From Pseudomonas oryzihabitans (GTDB lineage Bacteria; Pseudomonadota; Gammaproteobacteria; Pseudomonadales; Pseudomonadaceae), in contig NZ_CP013987.1 in the NCBI RefSeq assembly GCF_001518815.1, positions 3,060,501-3,124,500 on the forward strand: 64,000 nucleotides of DNA, written 5' to 3'. Below, piece after piece: positions 46,498 through 57,373 of this stretch (positions are counted from its first letter, which is position 1; every line of letters starts with the position of its first letter). The notes below the pieces were generated by a model. That model was not told the origin of the DNA and did not search any database. It saw only the letters and a list, made by a program, of their open reading frames with translations. The position numbers were made by a program, and so were the translations under genes.

Positions 46498-47709
46498 ATG
46501 AGTCCCAGTTTCTGGAAAGCCGGCCATGCGCCGACCCTGTTCGCCGCCTTCCTGTACTTCGACCTCAGCTTCATGGTCTGGTACGTGCTCGGCCCCATGG
46601 CCGTGCAGATCGCCACCGACCTGCAATTGACCACCCAGCAGCGCAGCCTGATGGTGGCGACGCCCATCCTCGCCGGGGCGGTCCTGCGCCTGATCCTGGG
46701 CTTCGTCGCTGATCGACTGTCGCCGAAGACCGCCGGCATCATCGGCCAGGTGGTGGTGATCCTGGCGCTGCTGGTGGCCTGGCAGCACGGCGTGCACAGC
46801 TATGAGCAAACCCTGGTGCTGGGCCTGTTCCTCGGCTTCGCCGGGGCCTCCTTCGCCGTGGCCCTGCCGCTGGCCTCCCAGTGGTATCCGCCGCAGCACC
46901 AGGGCAAGGCCCTGGGCATCGCCGGCGCCGGCAATTCCGGCACCGTGTTAGCCGCTCTCTTCGCCCCGGCGCTGGCCAAGGCCTTTGGCTGGACCAACGT
47001 GTTCGGCTTCGCGCTGATCCCGTTGATCCTGACCCTGGTGGTCTTCGTGCTCTGTGCGCGCAACGCACCGGAACGCCCGGCCCCGAAGAAGCTGGCGGAC
47101 TACGCCCGTGCCCTGGGCGACCAGGACAGCTGGTGGTTCATGTTCTTCTACAGCGTGACCTTTGGTGGCTTCCTGGGTCTGGCCAGCACCCTGCCCGGCT
47201 ACTTCCATGACCAGTACGCCCTGGAACCGGTGATCGCCGGCTACTACACCGCCGCCTGCGTCTTCGCTGGCAGCCTGATGCGGCCCCTGGGCGGCGCCCT
47301 GGCCGACCGCATCGGTGGCATCCGTGCCTTGCTGGGCATGTACACCGTGGCGGCCATCTGCATCGCCGCCGTGGGCTTCCACCTGCCCAGCGCCATGGCC
47401 GCCCTGGCGCTGTTCGTGGTCGCCATGCTCAGCCTGGGCGCCGGCAACGGCGCGGTGTTCCAGCTGGTGCCCCAGCGCTTTCGCAAGGAGATCGGCGTCA
47501 TGACCGGACTGATCGGCATGGCGGGCGGCATCGGCGGCTTCGCCCTCACCGCGGGCCTGGGCACGATCAAGCAGGCCACCGGTGACTACCAGCTCGGCCT
47601 CTGGCTGTTCGCGGGCCTGGGCGTACTCGCCTGGTTCGGCCTGCTGAGCGTCAAGCGCCGCTGGCGCACCACGTGGGGCTCGGCTGCGGTCACGGCGGCA
47701 CGCGTCTGA
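46498..47709 (+). CDS. NarK/NasA-type nitrate/nitrite MFS transporter
   Basis: The 403-residue protein belongs to the nitrate-nitrite porter branch of the MFS. It has about twelve membrane helices and the nitrate signature stretches GFAGASFAVALPLASQWYPP (helix 5) and GAGNGAVFQLVPQRF (helix 11), with GAGNSGTV between. It is likely the assimilatory nitrate importer nasA. The leader suggests control by nitrogen status and NasT. The reductase genes that normally follow are absent; a terminator and GNAT genes come next. Confidence 0.9.
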   Translation: MSPSFWKAGHAPTLFAAFLYFDLSFMVWYVLGPMAVQIATDLQLTTQQRSLMVATPILAGAVLRLILGFVADRLSPKTAGIIGQVVVILALLVAWQHGVHSYEQTLVLGLFLGFAGASFAVALPLASQWYPPQHQGKALGIAGAGNSGTVLAALFAPALAKAFGWTNVFGFALIPLILTLVVFVLCARNAPERPAPKKLADYARALGDQDSWWFMFFYSVTFGGFLGLASTLPGYFHDQYALEPVIAGYYTAACVFAGSLMRPLGGALADRIGGIRALLGMYTVAAICIAAVGFHLPSAMAALALFVVAMLSLGAGNGAVFQLVPQRFRKEIGVMTGLIGMAGGIGGFALTAGLGTIKQATGDYQLGLWLFAGLGVLAWFGLLSVKRRWRTTWGSAAVTAARV

Positions 47710-47715
47710 GCCAGG

Positions 47716-47740
47716 ACCCGGCGGATCAACCTCGCCGGGT
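47716..47740. terminator. Terminator between the transporter and the GNAT genes
   Basis: Stem ACCCGGCG / CGCCGGGT with a nine-base loop lies 6 bases after the transporter stop and 8 before the end of the convergent gene. The T-run is only three bases. Confidence 0.65.
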
Positions 47741-47748
47741 TTCGTCCT

Positions 47749-48321
47749 TCAAGGGGCGGGACGAACGTAGCTGGTCAGCACATGGTCCCGCCAGACGCCG
47801 TCGATTTGCAGATAACGGCGGGCTAGGCCCTCGCGTTCGAAGCCCAGGCTCTGGAGCAGATGAGCGCTGCGCAGGTTGTCCGGCAGATGGTTGGCCATGA
47901 TGCGATTGAGGCCCAACTCGCCGATGACGAAATCGCGGCCCAACCGTACGGCATTGCACATCAGGCCGCGCCCCTGCCAGGCCTCGTCCAGGCCATAGCC
48001 CAGGAAGCAAGCCTGGAAGCCGCCGCGAAAGATCTGGCTGAAATTCACCGTGCCGATGACCAATGGCCCCGCTCGCAGCACCAGGCGCACTTCGCTCACG
48101 CCCGGTCCGCCCGCCCGATAGGCCGCTACCTGCCCTTGCCATTGGGCCTGGGTGTAGAAGGCGTCGGAGCGCCGCGGCATCGACTGCGCCAGATGCTGGC
48201 GATTGCGCCGATAGTAGTCGGCCACCGCGGCGGGATCGGCCAGGGTCAGGTCGATCAGTTCCACCGCCTCGGTCACGGTGAAGCGGGGTGGATACTGCAG
48301 CGGAATGGTCAGAGCGGTCAT
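47749..48321 (-). CDS. GNAT acetyltransferase, RimJ-like
   Basis: The 190-residue protein is a GNAT enzyme of the ribosomal-protein-alanine acetyltransferase type. GYGLDEAWQGRGLMCNAV holds the acetyl-CoA loop and NLRSAHLLQSLGFEREGLARRYL gives the C-terminal signature. It could acetylate the N-terminus of a ribosomal protein or another amine. Its ATG overlaps the stop of the next GNAT gene (ATGA), so the two are coupled. Confidence 0.82.
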   Translation of the reverse strand: MTALTIPLQYPPRFTVTEAVELIDLTLADPAAVADYYRRNRQHLAQSMPRRSDAFYTQAQWQGQVAAYRAGGPGVSEVRLVLRAGPLVIGTVNFSQIFRGGFQACFLGYGLDEAWQGRGLMCNAVRLGRDFVIGELGLNRIMANHLPDNLRSAHLLQSLGFEREGLARRYLQIDGVWRDHVLTSYVRPAP

Positions 48322-48850
48322 CGCTTCGTCTCCGGCGGCAATTCGTAGACCCAGGTGGCGCAGCGTCCGCCCTCGGGTCCCTCACGATCGTTCTCCAGCA
48401 CCCGGATGCGGCGAAAGCCGACCCGCTCGGCCAGCCGCTGGCTGGCGGCATTGGCCGCCGAGGTGGTGAGATAGAGCCCCGCGGCGCCGCGCCCTTCGAC
48501 GAAGTGGCGCAGCGCCGCGGTCATATGGCCCTGCCCCGCGTGACGGCTGTGCGTCCAGTAGCCGATCTCGTAGCGGCGGCCGCCCTCCAGCGGCGTGAGT
48601 CCCAGGCAGCCGAGCATCTCGTCACCGCGCACCAGGAAGTAGCGCTTCTCGCCCTGGGCCAGGGTGAAGGCGCCGCGGGCCGCGAGCAGGCTGTCGCGCG
48701 CCTGGGCGACCGTGGTGTGCTCCCGGGCCCAGCCGAGGAAGCGGCGATGCTCGGCATAGCTCCAGTTAAGCGCCTCGGCGAAGGCCTCTGCCAGGCGCGG
48801 TTGCGGCCACACCAGCTCGAAGTCGGCCAGGGCGATACGGGGCGGAAAGT

Positions 48851-48854
<4 letters not shown>
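48318..48854 (-). CDS. GNAT acetyltransferase
   Basis: The 178-residue protein has the RimL/RimJ-like pattern, EIGYWTHSRHAGQGHMTAAL for the cofactor loop and NAASQRLAERVGFRRIRVLEND at the end. The target is unknown. It overlaps the gene on each side by four bases, so it is read in one transcript with the peptide importer upstream and the second GNAT downstream. Confidence 0.82.
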
Positions 48855-50499
<1,645 letters not shown>

Positions 50500-50503
<4 letters not shown>

Positions 50504-51957
50504 GGCTGCACCTCACCCTGGCCAGGCCTTCTTCTGAGCCAGGCGGACCTCAATCGGCGACTGCGCGGATCGAAGGCGTCGCGCACGGCATCGGCGAAGA
50601 GATTGGCAGCCAGCACCAGCGTCAGCATGAAGGCGAAGGCGCTCAGCAGATTCCACCAGATCATGGGGCTGCGGGACATCTCGGTGCGGGCGTCATTGAT
50701 CATGGAGCCGAAGGAATTCATGGTCGGATCGACCCCGATACCCAGGTACGACAGCACCGCCTCGTAGAGCACCAGGCTGGAGAACTCCAGGGTCAGGGTG
50801 ATGAGCACCAGGTAGAAGACATTGGGCAGCAGGTGCCGGCGCAGGATGGTGAAGTGGGAGACGCCAAAGGCGCGCGCCGCCTGGACGTATTCCAGCTCGC
50901 GCAGCTTGAGCGCCTCGGCGCGCAGCAGACGGCACAGCCCGGCCCAGCCGGTGAGGCCGAGGATCAGGCAGAGCATGAACAACCGCAGGTCGGCGCGCGC
51001 CGCGCCGGTGTCGAACAGCTCCGGGTGACGGTCGATGAACACCTGCATCATCAGCACGCAGGCCGCCACCAGCAGCACCCCGGGGATGGAGGTCAGGGTG
51101 GTGTAGAGATAGGTGATGATGTCGTCCACCCGGCCCTTGAAATAGCCGGCGGCCAGGCCGAAACCGATGGCCGGCGGCAGCATGGCCAGGGTGGTCAGAC
51201 TGCCGATCACGAAGGCGGTGCGGATGCTCTTGAGCGACTGGTAGAGGACATCGTTGCCGGTGCTGTCGGTCCCCAGCACGTGATAGCCGCTGGCCAGGGC
51301 GGTCACGCTGCCGGCCACCAGGCAGACGCCCAGCCAGGTTAGCAGGATGGCGCGCCAGGGGGTGGTGGTATGACCGCGAAGGATCAGCAGGCAGCGCGCA
51401 CCCAGGCCACCCGCCTCGCGCAACCGCGCCGCCGCCAGCACAGCGGCCACCAAGGCCACTGCCAGACCGCCGAGAAGCCCCACCAGCAACCGCTGGAACA
51501 CATCGCCGCGCCACTCTCTAGCAGGATCGGCCAAGGTCGTACCGGCATGCTTGAGACGTGGAAAGTCGCGTAGCGGCTGGCCATCGGCGGTGGTGCCCAG
51601 GGTCTCCTTGGAGAACTGGTGGGTGGCCAGCGGTGCGGAGTAGGTTTTCTCGCGCTGGGTGAGACTGGTCCCGGCCAGCAGGCCGTCGAGGGCCGAGAGC
51701 ACCGTGGGTGAATAGATAGGCGCCGTCGCGCCAGGCGCGGCCGGCAGTTGCGGACGGTAGTGCACGGAATCCAGCAGGGCGATGGCGACGAAGCTGGCCA
51801 GCACCACGGCCGCGCTCATCGCTGGCGCGTCCTGCAGCACCCGTCGCCAACTGGCGCGCAGGGCCGGCTGACGACGGGCACGCCAGGCGTAAAACAGGCT
51901 ACCGGCCACCAGCAGGTAGAGGGCGATATCGGTCCAGAGCAAGACGAATTTCGGCAT
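50500..51957 (-). CDS. Peptide ABC transporter permease (YejE type)
   Basis: The 485-residue protein has the C-terminal BPD permease domain (about 245-470) with the EAA-loop LRAEALKLRELEYVQAARAFG. The N-terminal 240 residues are longer than in the usual 340-residue YejE. They include a first membrane helix, a second at about 48-66, a polar region of roughly 90 residues and two more hydrophobic segments. The extra part should be partly periplasmic. It overlaps the ATPase gene by four bases and starts 5 bases after the stop of the YejB-like gene. Confidence 0.88.
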
Positions 51958-51962
51958 GGCGG

Positions 51963-52940
51963 CTACCTGAAGCGAACGCGCGGATCAGCGAGGGTGTAGG
52001 ACAGGTCCGCCAGGATCAGCCCGACGATGTAGAGCACCGAACCCAGGAACACCATGGTGCGGACCACGGCGAAGTCCTGGCCGTTGATGGCGTCGATGGT
52101 GTAGCTGCCCAGGCCCGGGATGCCAAAGAAGGACTCGGCGATCAGGCTGCCCATGATCAGCAGCGGGATGGCCGAGACCACGCCGGTGAGAATCGGCAGC
52201 GCCGCATTGCGCAGCACGTGGCGCAGCAGTACCTGGCGCTCGGCCAGGCCCTTGGCGCGGGCGGTGCGCACATAGTCCTTGCCGATCTCTTCGAGAAACA
52301 GCGCACGGTAGAAACGCGCCTGGCTGCCGAGGCCGGAGATCACCGCCACCACCACCGGCAGCAGCAGGAAGCGCAGCAGATTCCAGCCTTCCTCGTAGCC
52401 CGAATAGGGCACCAGCCGCAGGATCTTCGCGAACAGCCACTGACCGGCGATGATGTAGAACAGCGAGGAGATCGACAGCAGCACCACACAGAGCACCACG
52501 CCCCAGAAGTCCAGGCGGGTGGCGCGAAAGAACACCAGCAGCAGGGCGAAGCCCACGCTGGCGACCAGGCCGAGCACGAAAGTCGGCAGCGCCAGCGCCA
52601 GGCTGGGCCCGGCGCGCTCGCCGATCTCCCGGGCGATACTGCGACCGCTGTCGGAGGTGCCGAAATCGAAGGCCAGCAGCTTCACCGAGCGCTCGAAGAA
52701 GAGCGTATCGGTGAAGCGCCCCACCCCTTCACGGGTGGTATTAATAAGCAGCGGCTTGTCGTAGCCGTGCTCCGCCTTCCAGTCCTCGATGGCGTCGGCG
52801 GTGACGTACTTGCCGCCAATCGCCAGGCGCGCCATGTCGTCCGGGGTGTTGACGGCAAAGAACAGCACGAAGGTGAGCAGGTTCACCCCGATGAGGATGA
52901 GCACGCCATAGGCCAGGCGCCGCAGCAGATAGCCGATCAT
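51963..52940 (-). CDS. Peptide ABC transporter permease (YejB type)
   Basis: The 325-residue inner-membrane protein has the DppB/YejB layout. It starts MIGYLLRRLAYGVLILIGVN, has a long periplasmic loop (about 35-120) and then five or so helices with the EAA-loop EEIGKDYVRTARAKGLAERQVL. It pairs with the YejE-like permease. The ATG overlaps the stop of the binding-protein gene by four bases. Confidence 0.92.
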   Translation of the reverse strand: MIGYLLRRLAYGVLILIGVNLLTFVLFFAVNTPDDMARLAIGGKYVTADAIEDWKAEHGYDKPLLINTTREGVGRFTDTLFFERSVKLLAFDFGTSDSGRSIAREIGERAGPSLALALPTFVLGLVASVGFALLLVFFRATRLDFWGVVLCVVLLSISSLFYIIAGQWLFAKILRLVPYSGYEEGWNLLRFLLLPVVVAVISGLGSQARFYRALFLEEIGKDYVRTARAKGLAERQVLLRHVLRNAALPILTGVVSAIPLLIMGSLIAESFFGIPGLGSYTIDAINGQDFAVVRTMVFLGSVLYIVGLILADLSYTLADPRVRFR

Positions 52941-55162
52941 GGCCGCTTCTCCCCTGCCGAATCGCCAAAGGCAGTCTGGCGTTCACGGCGCCGGAGGATG
53001 CGCCAGGCCGGCCACACCAGCAGCAGCGCGAGCCCCAGCAGCAGCCACAGTGGCCAGAGCACCGGTTGGTTCCACTCCTGGACCTTGCGCTCACGCAGGG
53101 CCGGATCCAGGCGCAGGTAGCGCAGTTGGTCGCGCACCATCTGGGTCGGCTTGGCGTTGTACACCCACTGCTGATAGGCACCCGCCGACAGGGGATTCCA
53201 GCCGAACAGCCAAGGCGCATCCTGTTGCACGATGGCGACCATGCGCCGGATCAGCGCCACCTTTTCGGGACCGTCGTCGAGACTCTTCATCTGCTCGAAC
53301 AGCCGGTCGTACTCGGGGTTGCTGTAGTTGCCGGCATTCTCGCCACCATGCTTGGCCTTGCCCTGGGGGCCGTAGAAAAGGAACAGGAAGTTCTCGGCAT
53401 CGGGATAGTCGGCGTTCCAGCCCCAGAAGAAGATCTGCGCCGCGCCCTTGCGCATCTTGTCCTGGAATCGGTTGTAGTCCGAGCCGCGCAGTTCCAGCTG
53501 GATACCCAGCTTGGCGGTCTGCTGGCGCATCCAGTCGAACATGGCGCTGTCGCCACTGCTCTGGGCGTCGTACTGCAGGATCAGCGGCCGCCCGCTCTTG
53601 GCATCGCGGCCATCGGGATAGCCGGCCTCGGCCAGCAGCTGCCGCGCGTCTTCGATGGGCCGCCGTTCGGGCTTGCCGTCCACCAACCGGTAGACCACCG
53701 GGTTGGCACCGGCCGGCGACGCCTCATAGCCCAGCACACCGGGCGGCAGCGGGCCATTGGCGACCAGGCCGTTGCCGTTGAGGAAGACGGTGATGTAGCT
53801 CTCCCAGTCGAAGGCGATGGACAGCGCCTGGCGCAGCTTGCGATTACGCACCTGCTGCTCGGGGGTCGCGCCCTGCCCTACCACCGGATCCAGCCAGTTG
53901 AAGCCCAGGTACCAGTTGGAGGCCTCCACCGCGGTGGGTAACTTGAGGCCGCGCTCGCGATAGAGTTCGGCGGAGTCGGCCGAGTCGCCCGCCTTGGTGC
54001 GCAGCGCCACGCCATACTCGCCGCGCTCGACCTGCGGGGTGTCGTAGTAGCCCTGGATGAACTTGCCCATCAGCGGCACCCCTTCCTTTTCCAGGCTGAA
54101 CACCGCGCGGTCGATCAGCGGCATGGGCTTGCCGCAGTCGTCCAGCCGACCCTCCTCGCGATCAACAGGCTCACCTTCGCAGGGATAGGGATCGGCGCGG
54201 TAGTTGGGATTGCGCTCCAGCACATGGCGGCGATTGGGAATGGATTCGGCCAGGCGATAGGGCCCGGTACCCACCGGCCAGCTGTTGAAGCTGAGGTTGT
54301 GCTCGGCCATACCCGGCTGGCTGTAGAAGCGATCCGCCTCCCAGGGCACCGGCGCGGCGAAGGTCGTGGCCAGCCAGTAGCTGAACTGGGGGTATTTGCC
54401 GATCACCCGCAACCTCAGGGTGTGGTCATCCAGCACCTCTATCCCGGGCAACTCGCCCTGGCGCAGGTCCAGCCAGGGCAGCGGCGCGCCCTTGGGCAAG
54501 CCGGCGCGCAGGGTCTTGTCGGCGGCGCGCAGGCCATCGCCAAACGCCTGCATGCCCACCAGGTGCTCGGCGAAGATGGCGTAGCTGGGCGAGACCAGCC
54601 GCGGACTGGCCAGGCGGCGCAGGCCGTAGGCATAGTCGGCGGCGGTCAGGGCGCGGCTGCCGGGCTCGGGGAAGTCGGGGATCTGGTAGCGATCGGCCAG
54701 ATCGTCCGGCTTGATCGGGAAGTAACGGTAATTGCCCTGGACATCGCGGGCAAAGGCCGGATGCGGCGCATAGCGGGCATCACGGCGGATGGGAATGTCG
54801 TAGACGCTCTCGGCGATCTGCGCCGGCGGCGCATCGTCCGGCAGGCGCCGGCCCTGGGCGTCCAGGTAATAGGGTGCGACCACTCGCTCCGCGCCGCGGG
54901 CGATCAGCTCATAGGGCCGCTTGAGATAGTGATAGCCATAGAGCGGCTCATAGATGTTGTAGGTGAAGTTGGTCTCGTCGCCGGAATAGGAACTGGCCGG
55001 ATCCAGGTACTTCGGCGAACGGGTGGTAAAGGCGGTATAGAGGGTATTCTGGCCTTCGGCTCCTGCGCGGTAGGGGCTGTTGATCGGCGTATCGTCGGGT
55101 GAACAGCCACCGAGCAGCACCAGGGTCAGCAGTGCGAGGAATTGTCTGGACAGTCTGGGCAT
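52937..55162 (-). CDS. Peptide-binding lipoprotein of the ABC importer (SBP family 5)
   Basis: The 741-residue protein is a family 5 extracellular solute-binding protein. It has a lipobox LGGC (Cys20), the SPKYLDPASSYSG start, a NIYEPLYGYHYL stretch, and GWNADYPDAENFLFLFYG near the end. It is unusual in having a C-terminal hydrophobic helix (about 706-724) followed by a basic tail, which would add a second membrane anchor. The relatives in this operon type import oligopeptides and, in P. aeruginosa, peptidyl antibiotics. It is the first gene of the operon. Confidence 0.87.
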   Translation of the reverse strand: MPRLSRQFLALLTLVLLGGCSPDDTPINSPYRAGAEGQNTLYTAFTTRSPKYLDPASSYSGDETNFTYNIYEPLYGYHYLKRPYELIARGAERVVAPYYLDAQGRRLPDDAPPAQIAESVYDIPIRRDARYAPHPAFARDVQGNYRYFPIKPDDLADRYQIPDFPEPGSRALTAADYAYGLRRLASPRLVSPSYAIFAEHLVGMQAFGDGLRAADKTLRAGLPKGAPLPWLDLRQGELPGIEVLDDHTLRLRVIGKYPQFSYWLATTFAAPVPWEADRFYSQPGMAEHNLSFNSWPVGTGPYRLAESIPNRRHVLERNPNYRADPYPCEGEPVDREEGRLDDCGKPMPLIDRAVFSLEKEGVPLMGKFIQGYYDTPQVERGEYGVALRTKAGDSADSAELYRERGLKLPTAVEASNWYLGFNWLDPVVGQGATPEQQVRNRKLRQALSIAFDWESYITVFLNGNGLVANGPLPPGVLGYEASPAGANPVVYRLVDGKPERRPIEDARQLLAEAGYPDGRDAKSGRPLILQYDAQSSGDSAMFDWMRQQTAKLGIQLELRGSDYNRFQDKMRKGAAQIFFWGWNADYPDAENFLFLFYGPQGKAKHGGENAGNYSNPEYDRLFEQMKSLDDGPEKVALIRRMVAIVQQDAPWLFGWNPLSAGAYQQWVYNAKPTQMVRDQLRYLRLDPALRERKVQEWNQPVLWPLWLLLGLALLLVWPAWRILRRRERQTAFGDSAGEKRP

Positions 55163-55250
55163 CGCGTTCCTGCACCGAAAGAGACCTGAGGCGGCAGCGC
55201 CGGCCTAAACGACTAAGCTTGAGCTATTTTCCCGCGAGGCGCAGCACCCC

Positions 55251-55772
55251 ATGCAATCCCGGAAAGATTTCGACAAGATCGTCCACTGGTCCCAGCTCCA
55301 GGCCCCGGATGGCCCCGGCTATCCCGACAGTGACGAGCGCTTTTCCCTGGGCGCTGCCTTCGGCCGCCACTTCGGCTTCGCCCGCCTGGGCATCCACCAT
55401 GAATGGCTGCCACCTGGCCGGCGTACCTCAAGGCCCCATGCCGAGGCCACCGAGGACGAATTCATCTATGTGATCGCGGGCCACCCCACGGCCTGGATCG
55501 ACGGCCACGCCCACCGACTCGATCCGGGCGATGGCGTAGGCTTCAAGGCCGGCGATGGCGTCACCCACACCTTCATCAACGAGACCACGGAGCCGGTGGA
55601 GCTGCTGGTGGTGGGCGATACCAGCCGGGCGGACAATCGGCTGCACTATCCGCTGCATCCGGAATACACCGCAGGTCTTGGGGACAAGCAGTGGCGGGAG
55701 TGTCCCAAGCGAGAATTGGGGCCGCATTCGGGTAAGGCACTGTCGCCACGAGAGGACGACGAATGCCCGTGA
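55251..55772 (+). CDS. Cupin-domain protein
   Basis: The 173-residue protein is a single cupin. The metal-binding motif appears in HHEWLPPGRRTSRPHAEATEDEF (about 49-71), and the second motif has PGDGVGFKAGDGVTHTFIN with its His. It may be a dioxygenase or isomerase, or a binding protein; nothing narrows this down. It is divergent from the importer operon, and its stop overlaps the next gene by ten bases. Confidence 0.85.
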   Translation: MQSRKDFDKIVHWSQLQAPDGPGYPDSDERFSLGAAFGRHFGFARLGIHHEWLPPGRRTSRPHAEATEDEFIYVIAGHPTAWIDGHAHRLDPGDGVGFKAGDGVTHTFINETTEPVELLVVGDTSRADNRLHYPLHPEYTAGLGDKQWRECPKRELGPHSGKALSPREDDECP

Positions 55773-56593
55773 ATCCGTTGCGACTCCCCGCCTCCATTCG
55801 CGCCAACGCAGGCCTTCTCACCCAGCTGCAATTGGCGCCCGATACCCGCCTGACCTACGGTGAGCATGAGATGGCGATCCGCACACCGGACTGCCCCGAC
55901 TACTACTTCGGCAACTACCTGCTGCTGGATCAGCGCCCGACCGCCCAGCAGGTGTTGGCCTGGTCCGCGGCCTTCGAGCAGCTGCTCGACAGCCCACAGC
56001 CCCTGGGGCATCGTGCTTTCGTCTGGCCAGAGCCGCAGGGCAAGGCGCCACCGGCGGACCTGCCTTGCGGCTACGATTATCAGCGCCTAGTCTGGATGCG
56101 TCTGGCCGCCGATGCCCTGCAGCCCGCCCCGGTCCTGCCTGAAGGACTTCACGTCAGAACCTTCCAACACCCCACCGACTGGCAACAGTGGCGTGAGCTC
56201 CAGGCAGAGGTGACTCCGGGCGCGGAGGATCCTGAAGCGCACCGGCGCTATCTGGATTATCAGGCGCGACGCTATCGATCACTGAGCGACAGCGGCCTGG
56301 GCGACTGGTGGGGTGTATTCGATGGCGAGGAGCGGCTGCTGGCCTATCTTGGCCTCTATCGCCTGGGCCGACTGGGCCGTTTCCAAGCGGTTACCACGCG
56401 GGTGGACTGGCGTCGGCGCGGACTCTGCCAGGCCTTGCTCGGCACGGTGCTTCGGCACCAACGACATCGCGTGGACGCCTTCGTGATCGTGGCGGAAAGC
56501 GAACATCACGCCCAACGGCTCTATGCCAAGGCGGGGTTCGCCGTAGAGGGCGGCATAGGAACCCTGCTGTGGGCAGGTGCCGGCAGAGGATAG
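55763..56593 (+). CDS. GNAT-family acetyltransferase with an N-terminal extension
   Basis: The 276-residue protein has an N-terminal domain of about 130 residues with a DYYFGNYLLLD segment. A GNAT-like C-terminal domain follows, with VTTRVDWRRRGLCQALLGTVLR as the acetyl-CoA loop and YAKAGFAVEG near the end. The N-terminal part also resembles a GNAT half, so it may be a tandem pseudo-GNAT. The substrate is unknown. It is coupled to the cupin gene by overlap. Confidence 0.78.
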   Translation: MPVNPLRLPASIRANAGLLTQLQLAPDTRLTYGEHEMAIRTPDCPDYYFGNYLLLDQRPTAQQVLAWSAAFEQLLDSPQPLGHRAFVWPEPQGKAPPADLPCGYDYQRLVWMRLAADALQPAPVLPEGLHVRTFQHPTDWQQWRELQAEVTPGAEDPEAHRRYLDYQARRYRSLSDSGLGDWWGVFDGEERLLAYLGLYRLGRLGRFQAVTTRVDWRRRGLCQALLGTVLRHQRHRVDAFVIVAESEHHAQRLYAKAGFAVEGGIGTLLWAGAGRG

Positions 56594-56918
56594 CAATCTA
56601 GCTCTCATGCCGAGGTAAGCGTGTGCTTCCCTACCCTGATCTATCGCGGCCATGGGCCGCTCCTACAGTGTAGGAGCGGCCCATGGCCGCGATGGCCTAC
56701 GCACGACTTCTTACCCGGCCGTTGGGCTTCGGCGATGGAGCCGCCTCAACCCAACCTACGAAACCCTACCGTAGGTTGGGTTGAGCGCAGCGAAGCCCAA
56801 CATGACCTCGGCCAACACCTTTGCGCGTGGAAAACGCTGCGCGGTTTTCCACTCTACACGGGATCTGTGGGAGCACCCCCTCTCCATTTGGGAGAGGGTC
56901 GGGGTGAGGGGCGGCGGC
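56594..56918. repeat. Repeat island between the GNAT and aroQ-like genes
   Basis: The 325-base gap contains no gene but four palindromic modules. They are a near-perfect cruciform at 56643-56693, a nested palindrome at 56721-56801 with outer GTTGGGCTTCG / CGAAGCCCAAC and inner 14-bp arms, a hairpin at 56827-56852 and a CCCTCTCC / GGAGAGGG hairpin at 56878-56898. Two of the modules recur at 19929-20000. This resembles REP-type repeat clusters. Confidence 0.75.
56643..56693. repeat. Perfect 25-bp-arm inverted repeat
   Basis: The arms 56643-56667 and 56669-56693 are perfect complements around a single G. Each arm contains the sub-palindrome GCGGCCCATGGCCGC-like core. The left arm occurs once more, at 19929. 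A structure like this should extrude as a cruciform or a very stable RNA hairpin. Confidence 0.85.
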
Positions 56919-57365
56919 TCAGGCCCTTCGCGCCTGGGCCGCGCTCACTGCCGCGCGTAGCGCTAGCAAATAGCTGTCCACGCCGAAGCCGGCGATCTGC
57001 CCCAGCACGATCTCGGCGAACACCGAATGATGGCGGAAGCCTTCACGGGCATGGATGTTGGACATGTGCAGCTCCACCACCGGCACGGTGAGGATCGCCA
57101 AGGCGTCGCGGATGCCGTAGCTGTAGTGGGTCCAGGCGCCAGCGTTGATCAGTACCGCGTCGACGCCCTCCTCATAGCCACGATGGATGCGCTCCACCAT
57201 CGCCCCTTCGTGGTTGCTCTGGAAGCTTTCCACCTCGACGCCCAGTTCAGCACCCAGGGCCGTTAGCCTGGCGTCGATCTCGGCCAGGGTCACGGTGCCG
57301 TACTGCACCGGGTCGCGCTTGCCAAACATATTGTGGTTGATACCGTGCAACATCAGGATCTTCAT
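56919..57365 (-). CDS. aroQ: Type II 3-dehydroquinate dehydratase-like protein
   Basis: The 148-residue protein has the type II dehydroquinase fold. The N-terminal MLHGINHNMFGKRDPVQYG replaces the usual LNLLGxREPxxYG and keeps the catalytic Tyr and Arg. The C-terminal ELHMSNIHAREGFRHHS holds the His and substrate loop. The divergent start suggests a paralogue used in a catabolic setting rather than the biosynthetic AroQ. It is the last gene of the LysR-linked operon, 8 bases after the aroE-like gene. Confidence 0.82.
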   Translation of the reverse strand: MKILMLHGINHNMFGKRDPVQYGTVTLAEIDARLTALGAELGVEVESFQSNHEGAMVERIHRGYEEGVDAVLINAGAWTHYSYGIRDALAILTVPVVELHMSNIHAREGFRHHSVFAEIVLGQIAGFGVDSYLLALRAAVSAAQARRA

Positions 57366-57373
57366 GGGTTTGC

